NCBI GenBank assembly: GCA_947650365.1
Contig: OX393551.1
Location: 63,539,644-63,603,643 of the forward strand
DNA: 64,000 nt
Direction of reading: 5' to 3'
Origin: Chamaelirium japonicum
Lineage: Eukaryota; Streptophyta; Magnoliopsida; Liliales; Melanthiaceae
Shown here: piece after piece, positions 13,296 to 27,572 of the stretch
How positions within the stretch are numbered: the stretch's first letter is position 1
How the letters are laid out: each line of letters starts with the position of its first letter
The notes under the pieces: generated by a model
Told to the model about the DNA's origin: nothing
The model's input: the letters and a program-made list of their open reading frames with translations, nothing else
Database searches by the model: none
Position numbers and translations under genes: made by a program

Positions 13296-16200
13296 TTGGC
13301 TATGAGAGGTCCTACTATTGTAGGATCATTCTTCATATAGTAGATTACGAGAGGAGTTCGAATAGGGCCGACTCTAGTTGACGATGCCGTCTACTTTAAA
13401 GGGGGTACATCCATGTAGGGCCCGCTCCAGTTGACAAGGTTGATAAAATTATAGATGGCACATCTATATATAAAGTGTTGTGAATTTAATACCCACTTCT
13501 CTGTGGCTAAAATATAAAAAGTCTCCTAGCTTGGAGGGGTCCTACTTTTGTGGAATCTTTATTCATCTAGTAGATAAGTAGACGAGTTCAGGTGGGGCCC
13601 ACTCAAATTGATAAGGCCGACTATATTATAGGGGGGTATATCTTTGTGTCAAATTGGTAACTTTAATACCCGCATCTGTATGGCCAAAATATAAAGAATT
13701 CCATAGCTATGAGGGGTTTCATTATTATGGGATCCTTATTTATATATTAGGTTAAAAGAGGAGTCCAAATGGGGCCCACTCCAAATGACAAGGTCAACTA
13801 ACTTATAGAGGGTACATCTATGTTTCAAAGGGGTTCCTTTAGTATTCATATTTGTGTGGACAAAATATGAAGAGTCCCACAGTTACGTGGGTAACCACTA
13901 TTATGATATCCTATTCATATAGTAGATTATGAAAGGAGTCCAACTGGGCCTACTTCAATTGACAAGGTTGACTATATTATTCAGTATACATCTATGTGTC
14001 AAAGAGATAACTTTAATAACCACATCTGTATGGCCAAAATATAAAGAGTCTCATAGCTAGGTGGGGTCTTACTATTGTGAGATATTTATTCATATAGTAG
14101 ATTATAAGAAGAGTCCAAATAAGGCCCACTCCGGTTGACCAGGTCGACGATTATATGGGGTATATCTATATGTCAAAGGGGTGACTTTAGCACTCACATC
14201 TGTGTGGACAAAATATATAAATTCCCATAAGTAGGTATGGCCCCACGATTGTGGGATTCTGATTTATGTAGTAGATTATGTAAGAAGTTCAAGTATAACC
14301 AGGGCGACAACATTATAAGGGGGTACTTCTAAGTGTCAAAAGGGTAATATTAACATCCATATCTGTATGGCCAAAATATAAAGTCCCATAGCTAGGAGGG
14401 GGCCCACTATTGTAAGATACTTATTCATGTGGGCCCACTCAAGTTGATAATATCGACTATATTATAGGGGTTACATCTATATATTAAATGGGTGACTTTA
14501 GCACTAGTATCTAGGTGGCCAAAATATAAAAAATCCTAAAGCTATGAGAGGTCCCTATTATTATGGGATAATTGTTCATATAATTGATTACGAAAGGAGT
14601 CCAATTATATCCAACTCTAGATGACAAGTTCAACTACATTATAGTGGGGTACATCAATGTATCAAAGGGGTAACTTTCACACCTGTATATGTGTGGTCAA
14701 AATATAAACAATCCCATGGGTATATAGGGTCCCACTATTCTGGAATCCTTATTCATATAGTAGATTACGAGAGGAGTCCAAGTAGAACCCACTCTAGGTA
14801 ATTACCTTATAGGGGTACTTCTATGTGTCAAATGAGTGACTTTAACACCCGTAATTGTGTGGCCAAAATATAAAGTCTCATAGCTAGGATGGATTTTACT
14901 ATTGTGAAAACTTTATTTATATTCAAGATTAAGAAAGGAGTCTAAATGGGACCCACTCCAGTGTACAAGGTCTACTATATTATAAGGGGTACATCTATAT
15001 ATCAAAGGGGTGACTTTAACACCCATATTTATTTTTCCAAAATATAGAGTCATATAGCTAGGAAGGGTCCTACTATTATGGGATCCTTATTCATATATTA
15101 AATTAAAAGAGGAGTTCAAATAGAGCCTATTTATGTTGATAAAGTCGACTATATCATAGAAGGTATATCTTTGTGTCAAATGGGTGACTTTAACACCCGC
15201 ATCTGTGTGGCCAGAATATAAATAGTCTCATATCTAGGATGGTACTATTTTTGGATCCTTATTCATATAATAGATTACAAGAGTAATACAAGTGGGGCCT
15301 ACTCTAATTTACAAGGACGACTACATTATACAAGGTACATCTATATGGCGAAGGGGTAACTTTAACACCCGTATCTGTGTGGCCGAAATATAATGAGTCC
15401 CATATCTATTAGAGGTTCTAATATTTTATGATCCTTATTCATGTAGTAGATTACGAAAGGAGCCCAAGTGGGTCCCACTCCAGTTAATATGGTCGACTAT
15501 ATTTGAGGGAGGTAAATCTTTGAATCAAAGTGGTGAGTTTAACACCCGTATCTGTGTTAAAAAATATAAAGTCTCATTGCTAAGAGGTCCACTCTATTAT
15601 GGGATCCTTATTCATGTAGATTACGAGAGGATTCCAAGTGGTGCCTACTCTAGTTGACATGCCGACTCTATTATAAGTAGTACATCTATGTCTCTAAAGG
15701 GCAACTTTAACTCCTATATCTGTGTGGCCAAAATATAAAGAGTCTCATAGGTAGGAGGGGTCCCATTGTTGTGGGATCCTTATTCATACAATAGATTATG
15801 AAAGGAGTCCAAATGGGTACCATTACATTATGAAGGGTATATCTATGTATCAAAGGGGTAATTTTAACACCCGCATCTGTATATCCAAAATATAAAAAGT
15901 CTCATAGCTAGGAGGGGTCCTATTATTATAGAATCCTTAATCATATAGTATATTATGAGAGGAGTCCAAGTGGGTCCCACTCCAGTTCATATGATCAACT
16001 ACATTATAGGGGGTACAGCTATGTGTCAAATGGGTGATTTTAATACCCATATCTGTATGACCAAAATATAGACTCCTATAGCCAAGAGGGGCCCCACTAT
16101 TATGGGATCCTTAATCATATAGTAGATTACGAGAGGAGTCCAAGTGGGTCCTACTTCAGTTGATATAATCTACTATATTATAGATGGGTATATTTATATA

Positions 16201-16364
16201 TCAAAAGGGTGACTTTTATAATGTAGATTATAAGAAGAGTACAAGTGGGGCCCACTCCAGTTAATAAAATCAACTATATTATAGGAGGGTACATCTCTGT
16301 ATCAAACGTGTGACTTTAACACCCATATCTGTATGGCCAAAATATAAAGAGACTCATAGCTAGA
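13296..16364. repeat. Satellite block 3, ~178-bp monomers (short block)
   Basis: About 17 monomers, the shortest complete block. The landmark ACATCAATGTATCAAA is at 14651, 1355 bp from the block start as in block 2, so the left part is intact. The shortness comes from loss in the right part: a monomer is visibly broken near 16213, where 'gtgactttt' joins 'ataatgtagattat'. Confidence 0.92.
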
Positions 16365-17105
16365 AGCAAGGTACAAAATCTCGAGAAATTTTATGAAATA
16401 TTATAAAATATCTTGTTTTCTCAGACCTCGGCACGAAATTCCTTTCGCAATATCGAATGGAATAAAAATCATGATAATATCACGATATTTTGCATGATAT
16501 ATTTGTCGGCATGAAATATCGTGATTTATCATGCCAAAACACGCTAATTCTTATCAATTTCGTTCTCAGTAGCTTATTTATATATAATAATATTTAATTA
16601 AATATCGTCTTACTTAACCTTTATTTTCTCTATTTACTTTAAGTTAATATATAAAAATAAGTAAATACCCCCTATTTGATTTTAATAAAAAAATCAAAAA
16701 AAAATCAAAAATCAAGTGAATCAAAAAGTATATTTTCAGTTTTAGAAGGAAAAAAACAGTTTTTTGGTTTTTTATAAAATTTTTATATTGAGAAAAGTGG
16801 TTAAATTAACTCATTTTTAGCTCAAGACTTCACAAGAATGCACAAGACTCACAAACTCAAATTCAAAATCATACTTTGTGAAGCTCTACACCCGTAGATA
16901 TGGTACAAACATTATCTGAGGATTCCTAAATTATGTATCTATACATGGTTTATGACTATACAGAGATTCACTGAAAAATTCTATTAAAAAATAAGTATTT
17001 CTATTATTTCTATAAAGTCACAATATTTCCATACTGTCGAAATATTTTGACAAAATATTTCCATATCTAGAGGGTCAAAATATTGACCGAAATGGAAATT
17101 TCAAT
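16365..17105. repeat. Linker between satellite blocks 3 and 4 (short type)
   Basis: It is homologous to the linker at 12470, with an internal loss of about 100 bp near 16558, where 'cttatcaatttc' joins 'gttctcagtagc'. No gene is seen. Confidence 0.86.
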
Positions 17106-20100
17106 CCTTGGCTATGAGGGGTCCTACTATTATGGGATCATTATTCATGTAGTAGATTACGAGAGGAGTCCAAATAGGGCCGACTCTAGTTGACGAGGTC
17201 GTCTACTTTAAAGGGGGTACATCCAAGTAGGGCCCGCTCTAGTTGACAAAGTCAAAAAAATTATAGAGGCTACATCTATATATAAAATGGTATGAATTTA
17301 ACACCCACTTTTGTGTAGCTAAAATATAAAGAGTCTCCTAGCTTGGAGGGGTCCTATTTTTATAGGATCCTTATTCATCTAGTAGATAGCTATAGGAGTT
17401 TAGATGGAGCCCACTCAAATGGATAAGGTCGACTATATTATAGGGTATACATCTTTGTGTCAAATTGGTGACTTTAATACCCATATCTGTGTGGCCAAAA
17501 TAGAAAGAATTGCATAGCTATGAGAGGTTTCATTATTATGGAAACCTTATTCATATATTAGATTACGAGAGGAGTCCAAATAGATCCCACTCCAAATAAC
17601 AAGGTCAACTAAATTATAGAGGGTACATCTATGTGTCAAAGGGGTGACTTTAGTATCCATAGTTGTATGGAAAAAATATAAAGAGTCTCACATTTAGGTG
17701 GGTGCCCACTATTATGATATCCTTATTCATGTAGTAGATTATGAAAGGAGTCCAACTGGGACCACTTCAATTGACAAGGTCAACTACAATATCCAGTGTA
17801 CAACTGCGGGTCAAAGATATAACTTTAACAACCACATCTTTATGGCCAAAATATAAAAAGTCTCATAGCTAGGTGGGGTCTCACTATTACGAGATATTTA
17901 TTTATATAGTATATTATAAGAAGAATCAAAGTAGGGCCCACTCTGGTTGACCAGGTCAACGATTATAGGGGGGTACATCTATGTGTCAAAGGGGTGACTT
18001 TAACACTCAAATCTATATGGGAAAAATATAAAAAGCCTTATAACTAGGTAGGGTCCCACTATTGTGGGATTCTGATTTATATAGTAGATTATATGAGAAG
18101 TCCAAGTGGGGACAATTCTAGTTAAACAGGGTGACAACATTATAAAGGGGTACTTCTTAATGTCAAAAGGGTGACATTAATATCTGCATCTGTATGGCCC
18201 AAATATAAAGTCTCATAGCTAGGAGGGGTCCCACTATTATAGGATTCTTATTCATATGGGGCCCACTTAAGTTGACAATATCGACTATATTATAGGGGTT
18301 ACATCTATACATTAAATGGGTAACTTTAACACTAGTATCTGGGTGGCCAAAATATAAAAAATCCAAAATCAAGAAGAGGTCCCCATTATTATAGGATACT
18401 TATTAATATAATAGATTACGAAAGGAGTCCAATTATGTCCAACTCTAGTTCACAAGGTCGACTATATTATAGTGGGGTACATCAATGTATCAAAGGGGTA
18501 ACTTTAACACCTGTATCTATATGGCCAAAATATAAAGAATCATATATGTATATAGGGTCTCACTATTGTGGGATCCTTATTCATGTAGTAGATTATAAGA
18601 GGAGTCCAAGTAGAACCCACTCTAGTTGACAAGGTTGACTACCTTATAGGGGGTACTTCTATGTGTCAAATGAGTGACTTTAACACCCGTAACTGTGGCC
18701 AAAATATAAAGTCCCATAGCTATGACTGGTGTTATTATTGTGAGATCTTTATTTATATTTTAGATTACGAGAGGAGTCTAAACGGGGCCTACTCCAGTGT
18801 ACAATGTCTACTACATTATAGAGGGTACATCTATTTGTCCAATTGGTTACTTTAACAGCTGTATTTATTTTTCCAAAATATAAAGTCACATAGCTAGGAA
18901 GGGTCCTACTATTTTGGGATCCTTATTTATATATTAGATTACGAGAAGAGTTCAAATAGAGCCCATTTAAGTTGATAAAGTCGACTATATCATAGGGGGT
19001 ATATTTTTGTGTCAAATGAGTGACTTTAACACCCGCATCTGTACGGCTAGAATATAAATAGTCACATATCTAGGAGGGTACTATTTTTGGATCCTTATTC
19101 ATATAGTAGATTATAAGAGTAGTACAAGTGGGGCCCACTCTAATTTACAATAATGACTATATTGTTGATGGTACATCTATATGGCAAAGGGGTAACTTTA
19201 ACACCCATATCTATGTAGCCGAAATATAAAGAGTCTCCTAGCTAGTAGAGGTTCCAATATTTTGTGATTCTTATTCATGTAGTTGATTACAAAAGGAGTC
19301 CAAGTGGGGCCCACTCCAGTTAATATGATCGACTATATTTGAGGGGGATAAATCTTTGAGTCAAAGTGGTGACTTTAATACCCGTATCTGTATTGAAAAA
19401 TATAAAGAGTCTCTTTACTAGGAGGTCCACTCTATTATAGGATCCTTATTTATATTATAGATTACGAGAGGATTCCAAGTGGGGGCCTACTCCAGTTGAC
19501 ATGTCGACTCTATTATAGGTAGTACGTTTATGTCTCCAATGGATGACTTTAACTCCTATATCTGTGTGGCCAAAATATAAAGAGTCGCATAGCTAAGAAG
19601 GGTCTCATTGTTGTAGAATCCTTATTCATATAATAGATTATGAAAGGAGTCCAAATGGGTCCCATTACATTATAGGGGGTATATCTATATCTCAAAGGGG
19701 TAACTTTAATACCCCCATCTGTATAGCCAAAATATAAAGAGTCTCATAGCTAGGAGGGGTCCTATTATTGTGGGATCCTTAATCATATAGTAGATTACAA
19801 GAGAAGTTCAAGTGGGTCCCCCTCTAGTTCATATGATTGACTACATTATAGGGGAGTATAGCTATGTGTCAAAGGGCTGGCTTTAACACCTGCATCTGTA
19901 TAACAAAAATATAGAGTCCCATAGCCAAGAGGGCCCCACTATTATAGGATCCTTAATCATATAGTAGATTACAAGAGGAGTCCAAGTGGGTCCCACTTTA
20001 GTTGATATGATCTACTATATTATAGGTAGGTATATCTATATGTCAAAAGGGTGACTTTAAAACTAGCATCTGTGTGGTAAAGATATAAAGAGTCATACAG

Positions 20101-22265
20101 CTTGGAGGGTTCCTACTATTGTGGAATCCTTATTCATACAGTAGATTACGAGAGGAGTCCAAATGAGGTTCACTACAGTTGACAAGGTAGACTACATTAA
20201 AGGAGGGTATATTTATATATCAAAGCGGTGACTTTAACATCGTATATATGTGGCAAAAATATAAAAGGTCCCATAACTAGGATGGGTCCTACTATTATGA
20301 GATATTTATTTATGTAGTAGATAATAAGAGGAGTCCAAGTAGGGCCCACTCAAATTGATAATTTTGACTACTTATAGGGGTACAACTATGTATATAAAGG
20401 GGTGACTTTGACAAGCATATATGTGTGACAAAAATATAAAAATTATCATTGTTATAATATATCCCATTATTATAGGATCCTTATTCATATAGTATGTTAT
20501 GAGAGGTATCCAAGTAGGGCCCACTCTAATTGACAAGGTCGACTATATTATAAGGGGGTAGATCATAGTGTCTATGAAGTAACTTTAACCCCTATATCTG
20601 TGTGGCCAAAATATAAAAAGTTTCATAGCTATAAGGGGGCCAACTATTATGGGATCCTAATTCATATAGTAGATTACGAGAAGAGTCTAAGTAAGGCCCA
20701 TCTAGTTGACAAGGTCGATTAAATTATATAGGGTACATCTATATATCAAAGGGGTGATTTTAACACCCGTATCTGTATGGCCAAAATATAAAGAGTCTCA
20801 TAGCTAGGAGGGGTCCTACTATTGTGGTATTCTTATTCATATACTAGATTATGAAAGGAGTCCAAGTATGGCCCATTCCAGCTGTTAATGTTGTCTATAT
20901 AATAGGGGTACATCTATATGTCAAAGGGAAAACTTTAACACCCATATCTATATGGCCAAAATATAAAGATTTTCATATATAGGTGGTGTCCCACTATTGT
21001 AGGATCTTTATTTATATAGTACATTATGAGAAGAGTCTAAGTGGACTATGGTTGACAAGGTCAACGGAATTATAAAGGGGTATATCTATACATCGAAGGG
21101 GTAACTTTAACACCCATATCTATATGAGCAAACTATAAAGAGTCCTAAAACAAGATGGGGTCCCAGTATTCTAAGATTCTTATTCATATAGAATATTACG
21201 TGGGAGTCCAAGTGGGGTCCACTGTAGTTAACAAGGTCGACTATATTATATAGGGTACATCTTTGTGTCAAATGAGTGACTTTAACACCGACGTATGTAT
21301 GGCCAAATATAAAGAGTCTCATAGCTAGGAGGGGTCCTACTATTATGGGATCCTTATTCAAATTGTAGATTATGAAATGAGTCAAAGTGTCCTACTCTAG
21401 TTAACAATATCGACTATATTAACACCCGTAATAGAGGAGTCCAAGTGGGGCCCACTCTAGTTGACAAAGTTGACTACTTATAGGGGATATATCTATATAT
21501 AAAAAAAATATGACTTTGACACCCGTATATTTATGGTCAAAATATAATTTGTATCATAGCTATGAGGGGTCCCACTTTTATGAAATCCTTATTCATATAG
21601 TAGATTATGAAGGGACTTCAAGTGAGGCCCTCTCTAGTTGATAAAGTCGACTACATTATAGGAGGTGTATTTATGTGTTAAAGAGGTAATTTTAACACCC
21701 GTATCTATATGGCCAAAATATAAAGGGTCCCATAGGAAGGTGGGGTCCTACTATTGTAGAATCCTTATTTATATAGAAGATTACGAAAGAAGTCCAAGTG
21801 GGTCCCATTCCAGTTGATAAGGTTGACTACATTATTGGGTATACAACTATGTATCAAATTAGTAACTTTAACATCCATATATGCTTACCAAAATATAAAG
21901 TCCTACAGCTAGGATGGGTCTTACTATAGTGGGATCTTAATTTATATAATAAATTACAAGAGGAGTCCAAGTGGGGCCCATTCTAGTTGACAAGGTCGAC
22001 TGCATTATAGGGGGTACATTTATGTATAAAATGGGCAACTTTAACTTCCGCATCAGTTTGACCAAAATATAAAGAGTCCCACAGCTAGGAATGATCCTAC
22101 AATTATGGAATCCTTAATTATATAGTAGATTATAAGAAAAGTTCAAGTAGGGCCCACTCTAGTTGATATGGTCGACTACATTATAGGGTGGTACGTCTAT
22201 GTGTTAAAAATTTGACTTTAACACCCACATTTGTATGGCCAAAATATAAAGAGTCGCATAGCTAG
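17106..22265. repeat. Satellite block 4, ~178-bp monomers
   Basis: About 29 monomers. Landmark ATCAATGTATCAAAG lies near 18479, about 1372 bp from the block start. As elsewhere the best preserved pieces are the 'gtcccactattgtgggatcc' dyad, the 'gtggggcccac' dyad and the 'ccaaaatataaagagtc' stretch. No coding. Confidence 0.93.
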
Positions 22266-23385
22266 GAGCAATATACAAAATCTTAAAACAATTTATGAAA
22301 TATCATAAAATGTCTCAGTTTTCTCAGACCTCGGCATGAAATTCCTGTTGTGATATCGAACGGAATGGAAATCATGATAATATTATGATATTTTACACAA
22401 TATATTTATCGGTACAAAATATCATGATTTATCGTACTAAAACCCACTTATTCACATCAATTTTGAGATATTTCAAAAAAATTTGAGAAATTTCATGATT
22501 TTGGTATCGAAATGTTCGGACTGATTGGTTATAAAAGGTGACTGGGGGTTCCGTTCTCAGTAGCTTATTTATATATAATAATATTTAAGTAAAAGTCATC
22601 TTACTTAACTTTTATTTTCTCTATTTACTTTAAGTTATTATATATAAATAAACAAATACCCCCTATTTGATTTTAATAAAAAGATCAAAAAAATCAAAAA
22701 CCAAGTGAATCAAAAAATATACTTTCAGTTTTAGTAGGAGAAAACAGTTTTTTTATTTTTCATAAAATTTGTATATTGAAAAAAGTGGTTAAATCAACTC
22801 ATTTTTAGCTCAAAAAATTCCACAAGTTGCTGAACTACAAGTATATCTAGAAAACCATGGTTCGTCAAAGAAAATTTTTAATGTATAAAAACTTTTCTTT
22901 ATAAAAACTCATTTTTTCAGACTTAGTAAAAAAGCAGTTTTGCATTTCAGCATAATATTTGCACGATTTCAAACTTACACAACTTTCTGGTTTTAAGTCC
23001 ATTTTTAAAATCGTTTAAAGCATTATTTTAACAATCAACTAGTCTTTATTTTGAAAGTATTTTTATCCATAAAAATTATTAAAAACTATTTTAAAAATAT
23101 AAATCAAAACAGGACTAAACAAGACTACACAATACTCACAGACTCAAAATGCAGAATACTTGCATTGTGAAGCTCTACACCCATAGACATAGTACAAATA
23201 TTATCTGAGTATTCCAAATTATGTATATATACTTGGTTTATGACTATGCAAAGATTCACTAAAAAAATTTATTAAAAAATTAATATTTTTACCATTTCTA
23301 TAAATTTATAATATTTCCACATTGTCGAAATATTTCCATATTCAAATGGTCAAAATATTGACCGAAATAGAAATTTTGAACCTTG
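22266..23385. repeat. Linker between satellite blocks 4 and 5 (long type)
   Basis: It is the same as the short linkers plus an extra ~320 bp, roughly 22810-23130 (CCACAAGTTGCTGAACTACA ... 'aaatcaaaacaggac'). Only the linker at 27573 shares this extra part. The two linker types therefore mark two sub-families of the higher-order unit. No gene is seen. Confidence 0.86.
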
Positions 23386-26300
23386 GCTAGAAAGGGTCTT
23401 ACTAGTATGAGATCCTTATTTATATAGTAGATTACGAGAGTAGTCTGAATGGAACCGACTCTAGTTGACTATGTCGTCTACTTTAACGGGGTACATCCAA
23501 GTACGGGCCGCTCTAGTTGACAAGGTCGATAAAATTATAGGGGGTACATCTATATATAAAAAGGTGTGACTTTGACATCAACTTCTGTATGGCCAAAATA
23601 TAAAGAGTCTCCTGGCTTAAAGAGATCCTACTTTTGTGGGATCCTTATTCATCTAGTAGATTACTAGAGGAATTCAGGTGGGGCCCACTCAAATTGATAA
23701 GGTCGATTATATTATAGGGGACTATATCTTTGAGTCAAATTGGTGACTTTAACACCTGCATATGTGTGGCCAAAATATAAAAAGTTTCATAGCTATGAGA
23801 GGTCTCATTATTATAGGATCCTTATTTATATATTAGATTACGAAAGGAGTCCAAGTGGAGCCCACTCCAAATGACAAGGTCGACTAAATTATAGAGTGTG
23901 TCAAAGGGGGTGACTTTAGCACCCGTATTTGTGTAGCCAAAATATAAAAAGTCCCACAGCTAGGTGGGATCCTACTATTATGATATCCTTATTCATGTAG
24001 TAAATTATTAAAGGAGTCCAAGTGGGGCCCAATTCAATTGACAAGGTCGACTATATTATACAGTGTACATTTATGTGTCAAAGGGGTAACTTTAACAACC
24101 ACATCTGTATGGCCAAAATATAAAGAGTCTCATAGTTAGCTGGGGTATCACTATTCAGGGATATTTATTCATATAGTGATTATAAGAAGAGTCAAAGTAG
24201 GGCCCACTCCGGTTGACCAGGTCGATGATTATAGGGGGTACATCTATATATCAAAGGGGTGACTTTAACACTCACATCTATGTAGAAAAAATATAAAACG
24301 TCTCATAACTAGATAGGGACCCACTATTATAGGATTCTAATTTATATAGAAGATTATATAAGTAGTCCAAGTGGGGCCGACTCTAGTTAACCAGGGCGAT
24401 AACAATATAGGGGGTATATCTTAGTGTCAAAATTATGACTTTAACATCCGCATCTGTATGGTCCAAATATAAAGTGCTATAGCTAGGAGGGGTCCCACTA
24501 TTGTAGGATTCTTATTCATATGGGACCCACTCAAATTGATAATATCAACTATATTATAAGGGGTACATCTATATGTTAAATGGGTGACTTTAATTGCAGT
24601 ATCTGGGTAGCCAAAATATAAAGTGTCCTATAACTAGGAGAGGTCCCCACTATTATGGGATTCTTATTCATATAATAGATTATAAAAAGAGTCTAATTAT
24701 GTCTCACTCTAGTTGACAAGATCGACTACATTATAATAGGGTACATCAATGTATCAAAGGGGTAACTTTAACACCCGTATCTATGTGACCAAAATATAAA
24801 GAATCCCATGGTATATAGGGTCCCACTATTGTGGGATTCTTAATCATGTAGTAGATTACGAAAGGAGTCCAAGTAGAACCCACTCTAGTTTACAAGGATA
24901 ACTACCTTATAGGGGGTACTTCTATGTGTCAAATGAGTGACTTTAACACCTATAATTATATGGCCAAAATATAAAGTCTCATTACTAGTATGGGTCTTAC
25001 TATTGTGAGATCCTTATTTATATGGTAGATTATGAGAGGAGTCCAAGTGGGGCCCCCTCCACTATACAAGGTCTACTACATTATAGGGGGTAAATCTATA
25101 TGTCAAAGGAATAACTTTAACACTCGTATCTATTTTTTCAAAATATATAGTCATATAGCTAGGAGGGATCCTACTATTATGAGATCCTTATTCATATATT
25201 AGATTACGAGACTAGTTTAAGTAGAGCCCATTCTAGTTAATAAAGTCGACTATATTATAGGGGGTATATCTTTGTGTCAAAGGGGTGACTTTAACACCCG
25301 CATCTATGTAGCCAGAATATAAATAGTCTCCTAGCTAGGAGGGTACTATTTTTGGATCCTTATTCATATAGTAGATTACAAGAGTAGTATAAGTGGGGGC
25401 CCATTCTAATTTATAAGGATGACTACCTTATAGAGGATATATCTATATGGCAAAGAGGTAACTTTAACACCTGCATTTATGTGGTGAAAATATAAAGAGT
25501 CCAGTAGCCAGTAGAGGTTCTAATATTTTGTGATCCTTATTTATATAGTAGATTACGAAAAGAGTATAAGTGGGGCCCACTCCAGTTGATATGGTCGACT
25601 GTATTTAAAGGGGGTAAATCTTTGTGTAGAAAAATATAAAACGTCTCATAGCTAGGAGGGTCCACTCTATTATAGGATCCTTAGTCATGTTGTAGATTAC
25701 GAGAAGATTCCAAGTAGGGCCTACTCCAGTTGACATGTCGACTCTATTATAGGTAGTACATCTATGTCTTCAAGGGGTGACTTTAACACCTATATCTGTA
25801 TGGCCAAAATATAAAGAGTCTTATAGTTAGAAGGGATCTCATTATTGTGGGATCTTTATTCATACAATAGATTATAAAAAGAGTCCAAATGGGTCCTATT
25901 ATATTATGGGGGGTATATCTATATGTCATTAAAGGGGTAACTTTAACACCCGCATCTGTATGGCCAAAATATAAAGAGTCCCGTAGCTAGATGGAGTCCT
26001 ATTATTATGGGATCCTTAATTATATAGTAGATTACGAGAGGAGTTCAAGTGAGTCCCACTCCAATTCATATGATCAACTATATATATGGGAGTACATCTA
26101 TATATCAAAGGGGTGACTTTAACACCCGTATCTGTATAACCAAAATATAGAGCTCCATAGCTAGAAGGGGTCCCAGTATTGTGGGATCCTTAATCATATA
26201 GTAGATTACGAGAGGAGTCCAAATATGTCCCAATCCAGTTTATATAATTTACTATATTATCGATGGGTACATCTTTATATCAAAAAGGTGACTTTAAAAC

Positions 26301-27572
26301 CCGCATCTGTGTGGTGAAAATATAAAGAGTCACACAGCTAGGAGGGTTCATACTACTGTAGGATCCTTATTCATATAGTAAATTACAAGAGGAGTCCAAA
26401 TGGGGTTCACTCTAATTAACAAGGTCAACTACAGTAAATAAGGGTATATTTATATATCAAAGGGGTGACTTTAACACTTATACATATGTGGCAAAAATAT
26501 AAAGGGTCCCATAGCTAGGATGGGTCCTGCTATTGTGAGATTTTTATTTATATAGTAGATAATAAGAGGAGTCCAAGTGGGGCCCACTCTAGTTGACAAT
26601 TTCTACTACTTATAGATAGATCTATATGTAAAAAAGAGTGATTTTGACACTCGTATATGTACGGCCAAAATATAAATAGTATCATAGCTAGGATGGATCC
26701 CACTTTTATGGTATCCTTATTCATATAGTAGATTACGAAAGGAGTCCAAGTGAGGCTCTCTCTAGTTGATAATGTCGACTATATTATAGAAGGTGCATTT
26801 ATGTGTCAAAGGGGTAACTTTAACACTCGTATCTGTATGGCCAAAATATAAAGGGTCCCATAGTTAGGTGGGGTCTAACTATTATAGGATTATTATTCAT
26901 ATAGTATATTACGAAAGAAGTCCAAGTGGAGCCCACTCTAGTTGACAAGGTCGACTACATTATAGAGGATACATCTATGTATCAAATTAGTGACTTTAAC
27001 ACTCATATATATCTGGACAAAATATAAAGTCCAGTAGCTAAGACAGGTCTTACTATTATGGGATGTTAATTTATATAGTAGATTACAAAATGAGTCCAAG
27101 AGGGGTTCACTCTAGTTGACAAGGTCGACTATATTATAGGGGGTACATCTATATGTCAAAGGGGTGACTTTAACACCTGTATCTGTGTGGCCAAAATATA
27201 TATAGTCCAATAGTTAGGAGGGGTCCCGCTATTATGGAATCCTTAATAATGTAGTAGATTACGAAAGGAGTCCAAGTCGGTCCCACTCTGGTTGATATGG
27301 TCGACTGCATTATAGGGGGTACATTTATGTGTCAAAGGTGTAACTTTAACTCCCGTATCAGTGTGACCAAAATATAAAGAGTCCCACAGCTAGGATGGAA
27401 CCAACAATTATGGAATCCTTAATTATATAGTAGATTATAAGAAGAGTCCAAGTAGGGCCCACTCCAGTTGATAAGGTCGGCTACATTATAGGGGGGTACA
27501 TCTATATATCAAAAGTATGACTTTAACACCTACATCTGTATAGCCAAAATACAAATAATCTCATAGCTAGAA
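23386..27572. repeat. Satellite block 5, ~178-bp monomers
   Basis: About 23 monomers. Landmark ACATCAATGTATCAAAG lies at 24743, 1357 bp from the block start. The first monomer is the shortened variant with 'gtcgtctacttta' and 'ggtacatccaagta' that opens every block. Confidence 0.93.
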